From Caldora sp965222765 (GTDB lineage: Bacteria; Cyanobacteriota; Cyanobacteriia; Cyanobacteriales; Coleofasciculaceae), in contig CBDCVG010000034.1 of the NCBI GenBank assembly GCA_965222765.1, positions 1 through 64,000 of the forward strand: a DNA stretch of 64,000 nucleotides, written 5' to 3'. Below, piece after piece: positions 21,357 through 31,446 of the stretch. The position numbers and the translations under genes were made by a program. The notes below the pieces were generated by a model. It saw only the letters and a program-made list of their open reading frames with translations. It searched no databases and had not been told where the DNA came from. Each line of letters opens with the position of its first letter. Position 1 is the first letter of the stretch.

Positions 21357-22502
21357 GTGGCTAAAAGTCTGCTTATTATTTTTGGTGGAACCACCCAATC
21401 GGAGGAGCAAAAGATATTTACACCTGAAGAGTTATCAAAAGCTTCAGTAGATGTACTACAAATCAATCTCCTTACCACGAACAGTAATATTATTTTTAAG
21501 ACTTTTAGTACAAAAAATAACAATAATCAAGATTTAGAGCATCTAGATCAAACATGGCTAGAGGCAAATCCTAGTGGCATATTGCGTGACTTGGAAGCAA
21601 CAATAAAATTAAAAAAAATAAATAAGTCTAAGGAGTTACTTTATAAATTGAAATGTATGGGAGATGCTATTGAAGAGAGCAATTGGAGTAGCAAGAATTA
21701 TACTAAAAATTCAGATGCCAGAGGAATGACAGAAAAAACATTCAATGATTTTTCACAAGCTTCACAAGAACTAATTTTGAGTTTCTTGAATTATGTTAAA
21801 CAAGTAAATACTTATGATAATATATTCATCTTAGCCCATAGTCGAGGCTGTAGCTTGGCAATCAATACCTTATCCAAATTCAACTTAGATCATGAGATCT
21901 TGATAGAGAAACTCAAACGTGTTGTCTTGCTTGACCCAGTTGCCAAAAATGTTAATTATGCCGACGAAACCATTATTCCTAAAAACGCAGAAATTATCAA
22001 AAAACTAAGTTTCCAAGAAAAGGAGATACACATTATTGTCAAATCAGAGCTAGCTAATTATAACTATGAGAGCTTTGCTGATCGTTTGGTTGGTACAAGA
22101 AGAGGTAGGCACATTAACTGTAAGAGCAGCAAGTTTCCTGATATGAGAAATGTCCATGTACATATTGCTCATATGGCACACGAAGGAATGTTGACAGACC
22201 AGTTTAGAGGAGATAATGAATCAGGTTTCAAGCATTACTATAAAATAATAGACCAAGGCAAATGGGAAAAAATTTATTCTCATGATAAAGAGGTTGATTT
22301 AATAAAGATGAAAAGCTCGCCAGCTTTACAAGCTTACATTAAAGGGAAAAAATCTGCGAGTGAAATAACCCCAGAGAAGGAAGATGTGTTTCACGAGTTC
22401 TTTACTCAATTTAAAATTGCCAAATTAACTGGTAGCCTGAAAGATCGCCGAAGAGCTTTTATTCATTGCATAGCTAAAAAGATCGAATTGGGAATCATTT
22501 GA
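21357..22502 (+). CDS. Putative alpha/beta-hydrolase-like protein (AHSRG elbow)
   Basis: 381 residues from GTG 21357, which has AAAGGAG six bases upstream; ATG 21336 would give a longer product without such a site. The core has FGGTTQSEEQ near the N-terminus, a nucleophile-elbow-like FILAHSRGCSLA, a strand with a possible catalytic Asp (VVLLDPVAKN), and a His-rich stretch (VHVHIAHMAHEG). These are in the order of a DUF2235/lipase-like alpha/beta hydrolase, but overall similarity is weak. The coding region is very AT-rich and Lys/Asn-rich compared with its neighbours, suggesting transfer. Under GACT-box promoter H. Confidence 0.6.
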   Translation: MAKSLLIIFGGTTQSEEQKIFTPEELSKASVDVLQINLLTTNSNIIFKTFSTKNNNNQDLEHLDQTWLEANPSGILRDLEATIKLKKINKSKELLYKLKCMGDAIEESNWSSKNYTKNSDARGMTEKTFNDFSQASQELILSFLNYVKQVNTYDNIFILAHSRGCSLAINTLSKFNLDHEILIEKLKRVVLLDPVAKNVNYADETIIPKNAEIIKKLSFQEKEIHIIVKSELANYNYESFADRLVGTRRGRHINCKSSKFPDMRNVHVHIAHMAHEGMLTDQFRGDNESGFKHYYKIIDQGKWEKIYSHDKEVDLIKMKSSPALQAYIKGKKSASEITPEKEDVFHEFFTQFKIAKLTGSLKDRRRAFIHCIAKKIELGII

Positions 22503-22549
22503 ATGCGATAAAGGACAAACAACAAACGACAAATAACAAACAACAATTT

Positions 22550-23500
22550 CTAACTTCCTTCACCAGCATGATAAGAACTGCGTACCAACGGACCGGAACG
22601 GACGTGAGCAAAACCTAGATTGCGTGCGATCGCACCTAGTTCATCAAATTCTTCTGGAGTCCAATACTTTTGTACTGGCAGGTGTTTAAGAGAAGGACGC
22701 ATATATTGACCTAGGGTAATGCGATCGCAGCCAATATTACGCAAATCTACCATTGCCTCAATCAACTCCTCTTTGGTTTCACCATGTCCGAGCATCAATC
22801 CTGACTTGGTAGGAATAGTGGAGTCAAGGGCCTTAACAATCCGCAGAACGTCAAGGGATCTTTGATATTGAGCACCGCGCCGCACCCTTCCCTGTAGACG
22901 TTGCACTGTCTCAATATTGTGGTTATAGCAAGCAGGAGCTGCTTCAACCACTGTTGCTACCCGTTGGCGCTGTAAGTCTACTGGTGTTTGGTTATTGTTG
23001 CTTCTACCACCCCAGAAATCCGCTGTCAGCACCTCAATTTTGGCGTCTGGGTTCAGTGTACGGATAGCATCCATCGTTGCGACAAACCAACCTGCACCCT
23101 GATCCGGTAAATCATCTCGCGCTACAGAAGTCAGTACCACATAACGCAAGCCTAAAAGTCGCACTGCCTCGGCTACTTTTTGCGGTTCCTCAGGGTCGAG
23201 AGCCATAGGAGCATGACCTTTGTCTACTTGACAAAAGGCACAAGAACGAGTACAAGTTGCACCCATAAGCAAAAACGTAGCGGTTTTCTGAGCATAACAC
23301 TCACCCCGATTAGGACAGCGTCCCTCTTCACAAATAGTGTGGATCTGCCGTTGTTTAATGATGCGCTGTACAGTTGAGATCTCACTGGCTCTGCCAATGG
23401 GGCGTCGCAACCAGGTAGGCAATGTCTCAATTTCTGAACGCCATTGGTCTTTAACTGATGAGCTGGTCACAGATTGGTCAAGTTCTGTAGGCAAATCCAT
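22550..23500 (-). CDS. lipA: Lipoyl synthase
   Basis: 316 residues; radical SAM enzyme that inserts two sulfurs into protein-bound octanoyl groups to form lipoyl cofactors. The auxiliary cluster Cys are C57, C62, C68 (CEEGRCPNRGEC), the radical SAM Cys are C83, C87, C90 (CTRSCAFC), and the C-terminal RSSYHAGE carries the conserved Ser cluster ligand. Length is normal. Divergent from the response regulator at 23894 with a gap of about 390 bases. Confidence 0.96.
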   Translation of the reverse strand: MDLPTELDQSVTSSSVKDQWRSEIETLPTWLRRPIGRASEISTVQRIIKQRQIHTICEEGRCPNRGECYAQKTATFLLMGATCTRSCAFCQVDKGHAPMALDPEEPQKVAEAVRLLGLRYVVLTSVARDDLPDQGAGWFVATMDAIRTLNPDAKIEVLTADFWGGRSNNNQTPVDLQRQRVATVVEAAPACYNHNIETVQRLQGRVRRGAQYQRSLDVLRIVKALDSTIPTKSGLMLGHGETKEELIEAMVDLRNIGCDRITLGQYMRPSLKHLPVQKYWTPEEFDELGAIARNLGFAHVRSGPLVRSSYHAGEGS

Positions 23501-23893
23501 AAGTTTTTTTACAGGTTACCAACAAGGAGGATCATCTTTTACATTAACCTTTACTCTACGCCTCCCGGCATATTTTTATCCCTTTAACTTTTTTCCCGTC
23601 CCGCAGCGACTTACCATCTTGAAAAATTGTTCCCTGTCTTCTGCTCTTGCTCACTACCATGCAAATTAGCAGCACAACAGCTTAACATACAGGAGTAATC
23701 GCATTTTTTATGTAGAGATGCTAGTTTATCTTAGTTAAGTAGTTTCACTGAGCAATCAATAGCTAGACACATTGGTGCCCAACCCTGCTAATCAACAGGC
23801 AAAGTTCAGAACACCTTATTAGTGAAGTCAGGGTTTAATCCTTCCTCCAGAAATTGTAGTTTTTCTGAAATCACCTATTTTAAGGAGTTAATC

Positions 23894-24439
23894 GTGGCAA
23901 CTCATAAAATTTTAGTAATCGATGACAGTAAGGTTATCCGGATGCGTGTTAAGGACATGTTACCTGCTGGTAACTTCAAAGTTCTCGAAGCCAAAGATGG
24001 TATTGAAGGACTAAATTTAATTCGTCAGGAACACCCTAACCTGATCATGTTGGATTTTCTCCTCCCTAAAATGAGTGGTTGGGAGGTATTTCAGCAAATT
24101 CAAACCAGCACTGATCTACAGAAAATTCCTTTGGTACTGATGTCAGGTCGAAAGGAAGAAGTAACGGAGAAAATTACTGAACCTTTTGAGTATTTTGCTT
24201 TTGTTGAAAAGCCTTTCGAGAAGAAGGAGCTGATGGAGGCAATCAAGGAAGCAATGCAGAAAGTCAAGAAACGCCCTGCAGCGCCAACACCTGAACCTAC
24301 AGTCATTACATCTACAAATGCACCAACAGCTGAAATTGAAGAGTTAAAAGCAACAATTACCAAAATGCAGGCTGAAATTGATGGTTTGAAGAAACAACTC
24401 AATCAAATTGTCTCTTTCATTAAACAAAAATTGAAATAG
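23894..24439 (+). CDS. Single-domain response regulator with C-terminal coiled coil
   Basis: 181 residues from GTG 23894, chosen because AAGGAG precedes it and the receiver starts at once (THKILVIDDSKVIR); a longer reading from 23822 has no support. Residues 4-122 are a receiver with the acidic pair in IDDS, phosphoacceptor Asp in LIMLDFLLPKMSGWE and Lys in VEKPFEKK. A Pro/Thr-rich linker and a coiled coil (about 145-181) follow. There is no DNA-binding domain, so it probably signals by protein contact. Confidence 0.92.
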   Translation: MATHKILVIDDSKVIRMRVKDMLPAGNFKVLEAKDGIEGLNLIRQEHPNLIMLDFLLPKMSGWEVFQQIQTSTDLQKIPLVLMSGRKEEVTEKITEPFEYFAFVEKPFEKKELMEAIKEAMQKVKKRPAAPTPEPTVITSTNAPTAEIEELKATITKMQAEIDGLKKQLNQIVSFIKQKLK

Positions 24440-24556
24440 TCATCTGTTTGTTGTTTGTTGTTTGTTGTTTGTTGTTTGGGAATTGGGAATTGATAATTGA
24501 TAATTGCTAATTGCTAATTGGAAATTTCTCTGTTGTCTCCCCCAGCTCCCCAATTC

Positions 24557-25153
24557 CTAATCCAGCTCGCGACGTCCTTCCAACGCTCGTGCTAAAGTAA
24601 CTTCATCGGCATATTCTAAATCTCCTCCCATTGGTAAACCAAAAGCAATCCGTGTCACTTTTGTAAAAGGCTTGAGTAACTGACCAATGTAAAGTGTTGT
24701 CGTCTCTCCTTCCACACTGGGACTAATTGCCAGAATTACCTCTTGAATTCTGTGCTGACTGACTCGCTGTACTAACTGCTGGATATGCAACTGATCCGGA
24801 CCAATCCCTTCCATGGGAGAGATGACACCTCCGAGCACATGATACTTGCCACGATACTCCCTGGTTTTTTCTAGGGCAATCACATCCCGGGAGTCAGCTA
24901 CCACACAGATACTATTGTTGTCGCGATTGGTGTTGCGGCAAATTTCGCAGATGGGTTCAGCTGACAGGTGAAAGCAAACCTGACACAAACCTACTTGCTT
25001 TTTTGCCTCTACCAAAGCTTGTGCCAAGGCTTGTACCTCAGCTTCTGAACGCTTGATAATATGCAATGCCAGTCGCTGAGCAGTTTTGGGACCGACTCCC
25101 GGCAGGCGTTGCAGCTGCTCAATCAGACGAGCTAAGGGTCGTGTGTAAACCGT
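24557..25153 (-). CDS. recR: Recombination protein RecR, no standard start codon
   Basis: RecR acts with RecO/RecF in loading RecA at gaps. The C4 zinc finger (CQVCFHLSAEPICEIC), the Toprim domain (VVADSRDVIALEKT) and the Walker-like C-terminus are intact. The first ATG (25066) would remove the helix-hairpin-helix, yet the conserved N-terminus (VYTRPLARLIEQLQRLPGVG) is encoded in frame upstream, back to a stop. No ATG, GTG, TTG or CTG lies there. An ACG at 25153, 8 bases after GGGAG, gives 198 residues, the normal RecR length. So either ACG is the start or the start codon has mutated. Confidence 0.85.
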   Translation of the reverse strand, partial: TVYTRPLARLIEQLQRLPGVGPKTAQRLALHIIKRSEAEVQALAQALVEAKKQVGLCQVCFHLSAEPICEICRNTNRDNNSICVVADSRDVIALEKTREYRGKYHVLGGVISPMEGIGPDQLHIQQLVQRVSQHRIQEVILAISPSVEGETTTLYIGQLLKPFTKVTRIAFGLPMGGDLEYADEVTLARALEGRRELD

Positions 25154-25287
25154 TGTCTTTTCTCCCGGTCTTTGTGTCTACATTATGACTATCTAATTCA
25201 TTATAGAGTTGGTGTGTGCAAGCTTGTCTGTAGCATGGTGCTTAAGCCTACCAACTTAAGACGGGCAAAAAGGAAGGTAATATATCT

Positions 25288-25914
25288 ATGTCTAGAATTC
25301 CAGTGATTGACCCTACTCGGTCTTACACTTTTGCTGACTATTTTAAATTAAATTCAGAGCCAGATGAGATTCTAGCCTATTTTGGCTATGGATATGAATC
25401 GCGATCGCTGAATTTACCCCAAACCCATCGCCCACTAGAACGGTTAGATAGCTTGAAACAGCGTTTGGAAGAAAGTCTACCTCACATCAGTTTAACTAGC
25501 GAAATGGCAAGGCGCGAGTTTTTGATTGCTCCGGTGTTGATGGAATTGATCCACTACACTAAAGTTCGGATTAAAGTAGGGTATTCCTTAACCGTTAGCG
25601 AACAGTTAAAAGGCGAATTAGATTATTTTCTACAAACCCAAAGTCAGCTTCTGGTGATTGAAGCCAAAAATACAGACCTACAAAAGGGATTCACGCAACT
25701 CGCAGTAGAATTAATTGCTGTAGAGCAAGCGGCATTCTCTGATAGTCCAATACTATATGGTGCTGTGTCAATGGGCAATATCTGGCAATTTGCTGTTTCG
25801 TACGTTCAACAAAAGCGAATTGTACAAGATACAAACTTGTATCGGGTTCCGGCAGACTTATCTGAGTTGTTACAGATTTTGGTGGGTATTTTAGAGGAAA
25901 AGTCGTACTCCTGA
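25288..25914 (+). CDS. Hypothetical protein with PD-(D/E)xK-nuclease-like motif
   Basis: 208 residues. After a variable N-terminus comes EMARREFLIAPVLMEL, then GELDYFLQTQSQLLVIEAKN, which fits the D..ExK active-site pattern of restriction-endonuclease-like folds, then QLAVELIAVEQAA. Such stand-alone proteins are common in cyanobacteria and unassigned. It starts at the ATG that follows AAGGAAGG. Confidence 0.65.
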   Translation: MSRIPVIDPTRSYTFADYFKLNSEPDEILAYFGYGYESRSLNLPQTHRPLERLDSLKQRLEESLPHISLTSEMARREFLIAPVLMELIHYTKVRIKVGYSLTVSEQLKGELDYFLQTQSQLLVIEAKNTDLQKGFTQLAVELIAVEQAAFSDSPILYGAVSMGNIWQFAVSYVQQKRIVQDTNLYRVPADLSELLQILVGILEEKSYS

Positions 25915-26064
25915 ATATATCGACTGATCCTAACAGTCAATATATTATATACTCTAATATATAGCAATATTAATTAATCTTCAATAGTCAAATTTTCACG
26001 CTTTAAGCCCTACTGAGTACTCACCATTGACAACTAGATCAACAATTGTAAAATTGATGATTCC

Positions 26065-27522
26065 ATGACAAAACTCTTAGAGGAATTCTTAATAAATTTC
26101 TCCACGCTATTTACAGAAGAATTATTTTCAATTAGGGGAGAAGAGATATCGATCAGAGATATAATTATACTAATTGTCTGGCATTTAATAGTTATTGTAC
26201 TTACTCGGGCTCTCAAAAATTTTCTCAAGAAACGATTGTTAGTCAAGTTGAGAATTGATGAGGGTAACCGAGAACCGATCGCCACAATAATTAGTTATAC
26301 TATTGGTACTTTAGGCATTTTGATTGTCTTGCAAGCTAATGGCTTAGATTTCTCTTCAGTAGCGGTAATAGTTGGTGCATTAGGGGTTGGGATTGGCTTC
26401 GGACTACAAGACATAACCAAAAATTTTGTTAGTGGCTTCACTTTATTGTTTGAGAGAAGCATCAAAGTTGGAGATTTTGTTGAATTCGATGGTTTATCAG
26501 GATATGTCACAACCATTTCTCTAAGAACTACCCTCATCCGTACTAGAGAAGGTGGATATGTAGTTGTTCCCAACAGTAATATCGTTGAAAGTAAGGTTCT
26601 TAACTGGAGCTATGATAGCTATATTGCTCGAATCCATATCCCAGTAGGAGTTGACTATGGAAGTGATCCAGTAATAGTCACGGAAACTCTGTTAAAGTCG
26701 GCTTATATGGAACCAGCAGTTCTATACGAGCCTGCTCCCTTAGTGATTTTTAGAGGTTTTGGAGATAGTTCTTTAGATTTTGAACTACGGGTTTGGGTTA
26801 ACCGCATTGATAAAGAACCAGATATTAAAAGCTCTCTTAACTTTATTATTGAATACAATTTACGCCAACAAAGAATCACAATTCCTTTTCCCCAAAGAGA
26901 TTTGTGGCTCCGGAATCCAGAAGTATTGAATCCAATCAGGCTAAAAAGGAAAAATAACCAAGTTATTAATGAATTACCAGAACAACAGTTCACAGAAGAA
27001 CCTCCTAAACCATTAGCTGTAAGGGATTTGCTGCGTCGAGTAAGTTACTTTGAAAACTTTACAGATTTAGAAGTGCGACAATTGATTGAAGTTGGGTATC
27101 GCAAACGTCTAAGAGGATCCGATATTTTATTTCATGAAGGGGAACCAGGTAATGCTTTTTATATTATCTTAACTGGTTCTGTAGAAGTATTTGTGGAAAA
27201 AATTCACAAGTATCTCACGACTCTCGAAGCTGGTAAATTTTTTGGAGAACTAGCTTTACTATTGGGAATTCCCCGTACTGCAACAGTTCGAGCGATAGAA
27301 GATACAATGTTGTTTGTCATCAACAAAAATGGTTTTGAAAAATTACTACACGAACATCCAGAGTTATCCGAGGTTATTGTAGAAGAGTTAGGACAACATC
27401 AAGAAGAATTAGCCCAGCGACAACAAGAATTACGTAAATTAGGATTAGTCGATCAAGAAGAAGATGACAAAAATCCTGTAGTTTGGGTTCGTAAACGATT
27501 GAACAACCTATTTGGTCTTTGA
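26065..27522 (+). CDS. MscS-type mechanosensitive channel with cyclic-nucleotide-binding domain
   Basis: 485 residues in the inner membrane. About three membrane segments lie in residues 20-125, with the pore helix VAVIVGALGVGIGFGLQDIT typical of MscS. The soluble beta domain has VGDFVEFDGLSGYVTTISLRTT and VVPNSNI. Residues 325-455 form a cNMP-binding domain with the phosphate cassette FGELALLLGIPRTATVRA, keeping the Glu and Arg that hold cAMP or cGMP. It probably couples osmotic gating to a cyclic nucleotide. A class III cyclase domain occurs in the 42112 gene, but no link is shown. Confidence 0.92.
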   Translation: MTKLLEEFLINFSTLFTEELFSIRGEEISIRDIIILIVWHLIVIVLTRALKNFLKKRLLVKLRIDEGNREPIATIISYTIGTLGILIVLQANGLDFSSVAVIVGALGVGIGFGLQDITKNFVSGFTLLFERSIKVGDFVEFDGLSGYVTTISLRTTLIRTREGGYVVVPNSNIVESKVLNWSYDSYIARIHIPVGVDYGSDPVIVTETLLKSAYMEPAVLYEPAPLVIFRGFGDSSLDFELRVWVNRIDKEPDIKSSLNFIIEYNLRQQRITIPFPQRDLWLRNPEVLNPIRLKRKNNQVINELPEQQFTEEPPKPLAVRDLLRRVSYFENFTDLEVRQLIEVGYRKRLRGSDILFHEGEPGNAFYIILTGSVEVFVEKIHKYLTTLEAGKFFGELALLLGIPRTATVRAIEDTMLFVINKNGFEKLLHEHPELSEVIVEELGQHQEELAQRQQELRKLGLVDQEEDDKNPVVWVRKRLNNLFGL

Positions 27523-27765
27523 AGCAGCATATAACTGAGAGCTTGCACTCCTATCCAAAATTTACCAGTGAAGGTAGGGAACAGAACCCACCCCCAACCC
27601 CTCCCAGGAGGGGAGCGAAGGGAACAGTGATAATATTTGACTGTTTCAGTAGTTAAATTCATTGTTCTCAGTAAAGATTTGTTGAATAATTGATCGAGAT
27701 TGTGCAGTCGCTTGAGGACTTCTGGCTAGCAGTAGTTAGGTTACCATCGGAATAAAGTTAGTTCT

Positions 27766-29316
27766 ATGTATAATAAACCGATTCACGTACTATTAGTTGA
27801 AGATAGTCCTAGCGATGCTAGATTACAGCATCATCGCTTTTCCCGCCTAGATCAAGAAAAATGGCAACTAGTACATGCTGAGAGTCTAACTCAAGCCATT
27901 AACCGTTGCCGTAAATTCACTTTTGATGTCGTCTTATTAGATCTTAACCTCCCCGATTCGGATGGATTAGAGACAGTAGTCGAATTCCGTGCTGTAGTAC
28001 CAAATATCCCAGTCATTGTGCTGACAGGCTCAGATGATGACGAATTAGCACTTGGAGCCATCTCACAAGGAACGCAAGATTATTTGTGCAAAGATAAAAT
28101 TACTATTCCCTTATTAGTACGTACTATCTACCATGCCATCGAGCGGGAACAAATACTCAAGCAACTGCGAGAGAGTGAGCGACGTTTTCGAGGAGTATTT
28201 AACCAAACGTTTCAATTTATGTCGCTGTTAACACCAGAAGGAACAGTTCTAGAAATGAACCAGACGGCTCTTGAGTTCAGTAAAGTTAAACAGGAGGATT
28301 ATGTTGGTTTACCTTTGTGGGATAGTCATGCTTGGAATTACTCCCAAACCAGTCAGAATTGGTTGAAAGGGGCAATTAATAAGGCAAGTCATGGTAAGTT
28401 AGTCCGGGAGGAAGTTCAAATTCGCAGTACTGAAGAAGAAATAGTCTGGATTGATTTTTCTCTCAAACCTTTAACAGATGAAACAGGAAAAGTAGTACTC
28501 TTGATTGAAGAAGGTAGAGAGATTAATGCACGGAAAAATAGTGAGATTAACACACGCCAACAAGCTGAAGCAGAAATGATCAGAGTTTGGGAACAAGAAC
28601 AAGAACTTAATCAAATTAAATTAAACTTTGTGTCAATGGTCTCCCATGAATTTCGTACCCCCCTAACTACAATTCAAACTTCTAATCATTTACTAGAACA
28701 GTACCACGAAATTTTACCTGAAGACAAAAAGCAAGCATATCATACTTCTATTAAAAAAGCAGTTTATCGAATAACCAATTTATTAGATGATGCGCTGATT
28801 ATTGGCAAAAATGTCTCGAGAAAACTAGAGTTTCAACCAGCACCTTTAAATTTAGTAACGTTCTGTAAGAACCTTGTTGCAGAGCAACAAACAAATATCA
28901 GTAATAATTGTCAGATTGTCTTCAACCATCAAGGAAAATGTAATAATATTTACCTGGATCAGAACCTCCTACGGCAAATTATTAAAAATCTGATCTCTAA
29001 TGGAATTAAGTTTTCTCTTGAAGGCAGTACTGTTAAGTTTGAACTCTCTTGCCAGGGTGAAGTGGCAACATTCTGCATCCAGGATGAGGGAATTGGGATT
29101 CCACCAGAAGAACTAGATCGAGTGTTTGAGCCCTTCTATCGTGCTGGTAATGTAGGTAATATTCAAGGAACAGGTCTAGGACTATCAATTGTTAAAAAGG
29201 CTATAGATTTACATGGCGGTCAAATTCTGTTAAATAGCAAAGTAGGTGTAGGTACAACTGTTAAACTCACTCTACCGCTCAATTCCCATCAGCTCAAGAA
29301 AAAATCTGGAAGCTAA
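27766..29316 (+). CDS. Hybrid sensor: receiver-PAS-histidine kinase
   Basis: 516 residues, no membrane segment. Receiver 5-125 (LLVEDSPSDAR, phosphoacceptor in VVLLDLNLPDSDG, Lys in LCKDK), PAS about 135-260, coiled coil, HisKA with the phosphorylated His in VSMVSHEFRTPLTTIQ, and HATPase_c with N box NLISNGIKFS, DEGIGIP and GTGLGLSIV. An N-terminal receiver ahead of PAS suggests it is itself the target of another kinase. No cognate regulator is adjacent. Confidence 0.94.
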   Translation: MYNKPIHVLLVEDSPSDARLQHHRFSRLDQEKWQLVHAESLTQAINRCRKFTFDVVLLDLNLPDSDGLETVVEFRAVVPNIPVIVLTGSDDDELALGAISQGTQDYLCKDKITIPLLVRTIYHAIEREQILKQLRESERRFRGVFNQTFQFMSLLTPEGTVLEMNQTALEFSKVKQEDYVGLPLWDSHAWNYSQTSQNWLKGAINKASHGKLVREEVQIRSTEEEIVWIDFSLKPLTDETGKVVLLIEEGREINARKNSEINTRQQAEAEMIRVWEQEQELNQIKLNFVSMVSHEFRTPLTTIQTSNHLLEQYHEILPEDKKQAYHTSIKKAVYRITNLLDDALIIGKNVSRKLEFQPAPLNLVTFCKNLVAEQQTNISNNCQIVFNHQGKCNNIYLDQNLLRQIIKNLISNGIKFSLEGSTVKFELSCQGEVATFCIQDEGIGIPPEELDRVFEPFYRAGNVGNIQGTGLGLSIVKKAIDLHGGQILLNSKVGVGTTVKLTLPLNSHQLKKKSGS

Positions 29317-29336
29317 TTGAGTCTTCTATCTAGGGC

Positions 29337-29972
29337 TTAACTGCGATCGCTCTTTTGTTTGTTGTTAGTTACCCGTTCATCATCGGAGCTAAAGACCGGA
29401 TCTGCAAGAATAGCGATCGCTTTAGGTGCAGTTTTCCTGGTAGCTTGTTCCTGTCGGATAATCCCTAAGGTAGTGGCAGAGTGTATCTTCAAACTCTGGG
29501 CTAATAGCTCAAGTCCACTCAAGTGGACTGAAACCCTTGTCGAGTCGTCTTTAGACGACTTTAGCTGTGAGCCAGGGGTTTTAACTCCTGGTGGATTGTC
29601 GGAATTGGTGCAAGATCTGAGTTCTAACTGAAATCCTGGGGTTTTGAGCAATTCATAGAACTGCTTGGCGGCGGTTTCGATTTCTGCTGCTGGGGGTAGT
29701 TCATAACTATTGATGCTGGTTTTACTAACTGCCCAGAGATAACTGCGTTCTGAACCTAGAGAATACTGTAATGACGGAATTTCGTGAGAATTGCGGAAAG
29801 TGACAGAAGAGGGATAGAGGTTTTGCGTAAGTTCTGTCCTAAGCTTAGAGGCATTCACCTTGCATGTTTCGGACAGGCAAGATGCCTGTTCCACAAGAAG
29901 CTGATCACCCTTTACGAGTGTAGCGATGCTTGACTCCAATTGGGAAATACTCTGGATCTCCGGTGGGAGCAA
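29337..29972 (-). pseudogene. CHAT-domain protein fragment
   Basis: The 211-codon frame contains LWAVSKTSINSYELPPAAEI and TAAKQFYELLKTPGF, then SGLELLAQSLKIHSA and AIAILADPVFSSDDERV. These are central pieces of cyanobacterial TPR-CHAT proteins, but the caspase-like His and Cys segments are absent. Its N-terminal 65 codons run over a GGCAAGATGCCTGTTCCAC repeat, and an insert near residue 125 comes from a small palindrome (29515-29570). It overlaps the next gene by 68 bp. Most likely a decayed remnant. Confidence 0.7.
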
Positions 29973-31446
29973 GTTCTACCTTAGGTAACTGGTACTCTGC
30001 TGGAACATAGTTTGCAAACTCACTGTTGAGCCGCAGGAGTTGGGAGAGAATAGAAGAAGCGATCGCATTTCGTTTGTGCTCATCACCTTCTACTGTTGAG
30101 GCTAACTCTACTACTACTGAGAGGAAACGGTTTTTATCTGTATCTTCCTTAACCTGAAGGACAAACTTACCCGTCACCCACTCCCTAATCTCTGACTGCT
30201 CTAAACCAACTGTGACGTTTTCTGGATAAATATTGGCACCAAAGTAGGAGACGGTAAAGTGGGAGCGTCCAAAAACATAAACAAAAGGTAGTGGATGAAT
30301 ACCTCTGGGTAAGGATGAATCATCTTCTTTAGAGTTAACACCCAAGCGTTGCAGCTCTGCTACAGGATCAAAATTCCACTCTGCCAGGAATTTAAGCATT
30401 TCCTCATAAGAGATTAACCCCCCATTATCCGAGATGTGGTAACGAACCAAAGGTATACCATTATCTCCAGAAAACAGGAGTGTACCATCGTCAACTTCAA
30501 AGAAGCGGCTGAGGGGGTCATACTGTACCAGAGTAGGTAGGCGGGATTCCCCAAATAAAGTGCGAGCTGCCTCCGGATGTTCTGCTAGAAACCGACGGAT
30601 ACAAATACTTACTGGTGTTTCATTGCCCAACACTCCAGCATCAGCTGTACCGTAAAGGGAAGCAGAATCGTGGCAGGGATGATGGGAACCCAATCTTTCT
30701 CCTACCAGATTTCGCCACTCTTCACTAAATACCTCTCCCGCCATCACCAATTTAATCTGATACTGCTGCCACTCCATACCACGAGCAATGCCAGTGTCAA
30801 TCACATCCTTGAGAAACGGCGGATAGCCTAACAAAACTACTTGCTCAAAAGCATCACCTAGTCCCTGTACAACTCGCAAGATCTCCTGTTTGTTACTACC
30901 AGGAGTAATCACAGTAATCGGATAGCCTTTACTAGCAAGGTAGCGACAGCAATTGGCGGTGTAGATACCACCTACCCAAGTTCCCAAACTAAAGCAAACT
31001 ACAGCGAGGGTGGATTTGGTATCAGCACCAAAGCTATCGTGAAATATTTGCTCAAAGCGTGCACTAATTTGGAGTTCGTCCGACAAAAAGCGGGGCCAAA
31101 AAGTGGGAGAGCCAGTAGAACCGGAGGAAACAGCAATCATGTCACACTCCTCCAACTGTCCGTTGCGGCACAAATCTGCTATCCGGTGACGGGAATGGTA
31201 ATTCTGTTTGTTAATTAGGGGCAGTTTTTGGAAATCTGCAAAAGTTTGAATTGATGCAGGCTCAATACTGTATTCTTCCAGAAAAGCTTGGTAAGCTGGA
31301 ACAGTATTGGCAACTGAGTGAAATAAGTCGAGAGTTGCTACTTCTGGAGAAATTTGCCGATGTCTTTGGAGTCTGATTTCTAGAGGAGTGCTGAGGAACT
31401 CTTGGAATGCTGCACTCACCCGTTGAGTTTGTTCTTTCCGGATCAT
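29905..31446 (-). CDS. Phenylacetate-CoA ligase/PaaK-like adenylate-forming enzyme
   Basis: About 513 residues from ATG 31446, selected because GGAGG lies 7 bases upstream; a longer reading from 31521 is less likely. The ATP-binding SSGSTGSPTFWPR motif, an ASLYGTADAGVLG stretch and a C-terminal domain with VTGKFVLQVKED match the PaaK/coenzyme F390 synthetase branch of adenylate-forming enzymes. It activates a carboxylate as acyl-AMP; the acid is unknown. No CoA-pathway neighbours; a pseudogene overlaps its 3' end. Confidence 0.85.
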   Translation of the reverse strand: MIRKEQTQRVSAAFQEFLSTPLEIRLQRHRQISPEVATLDLFHSVANTVPAYQAFLEEYSIEPASIQTFADFQKLPLINKQNYHSRHRIADLCRNGQLEECDMIAVSSGSTGSPTFWPRFLSDELQISARFEQIFHDSFGADTKSTLAVVCFSLGTWVGGIYTANCCRYLASKGYPITVITPGSNKQEILRVVQGLGDAFEQVVLLGYPPFLKDVIDTGIARGMEWQQYQIKLVMAGEVFSEEWRNLVGERLGSHHPCHDSASLYGTADAGVLGNETPVSICIRRFLAEHPEAARTLFGESRLPTLVQYDPLSRFFEVDDGTLLFSGDNGIPLVRYHISDNGGLISYEEMLKFLAEWNFDPVAELQRLGVNSKEDDSSLPRGIHPLPFVYVFGRSHFTVSYFGANIYPENVTVGLEQSEIREWVTGKFVLQVKEDTDKNRFLSVVVELASTVEGDEHKRNAIASSILSQLLRLNSEFANYVPAEYQLPKVELAPTGDPEYFPIGVKHRYTRKG

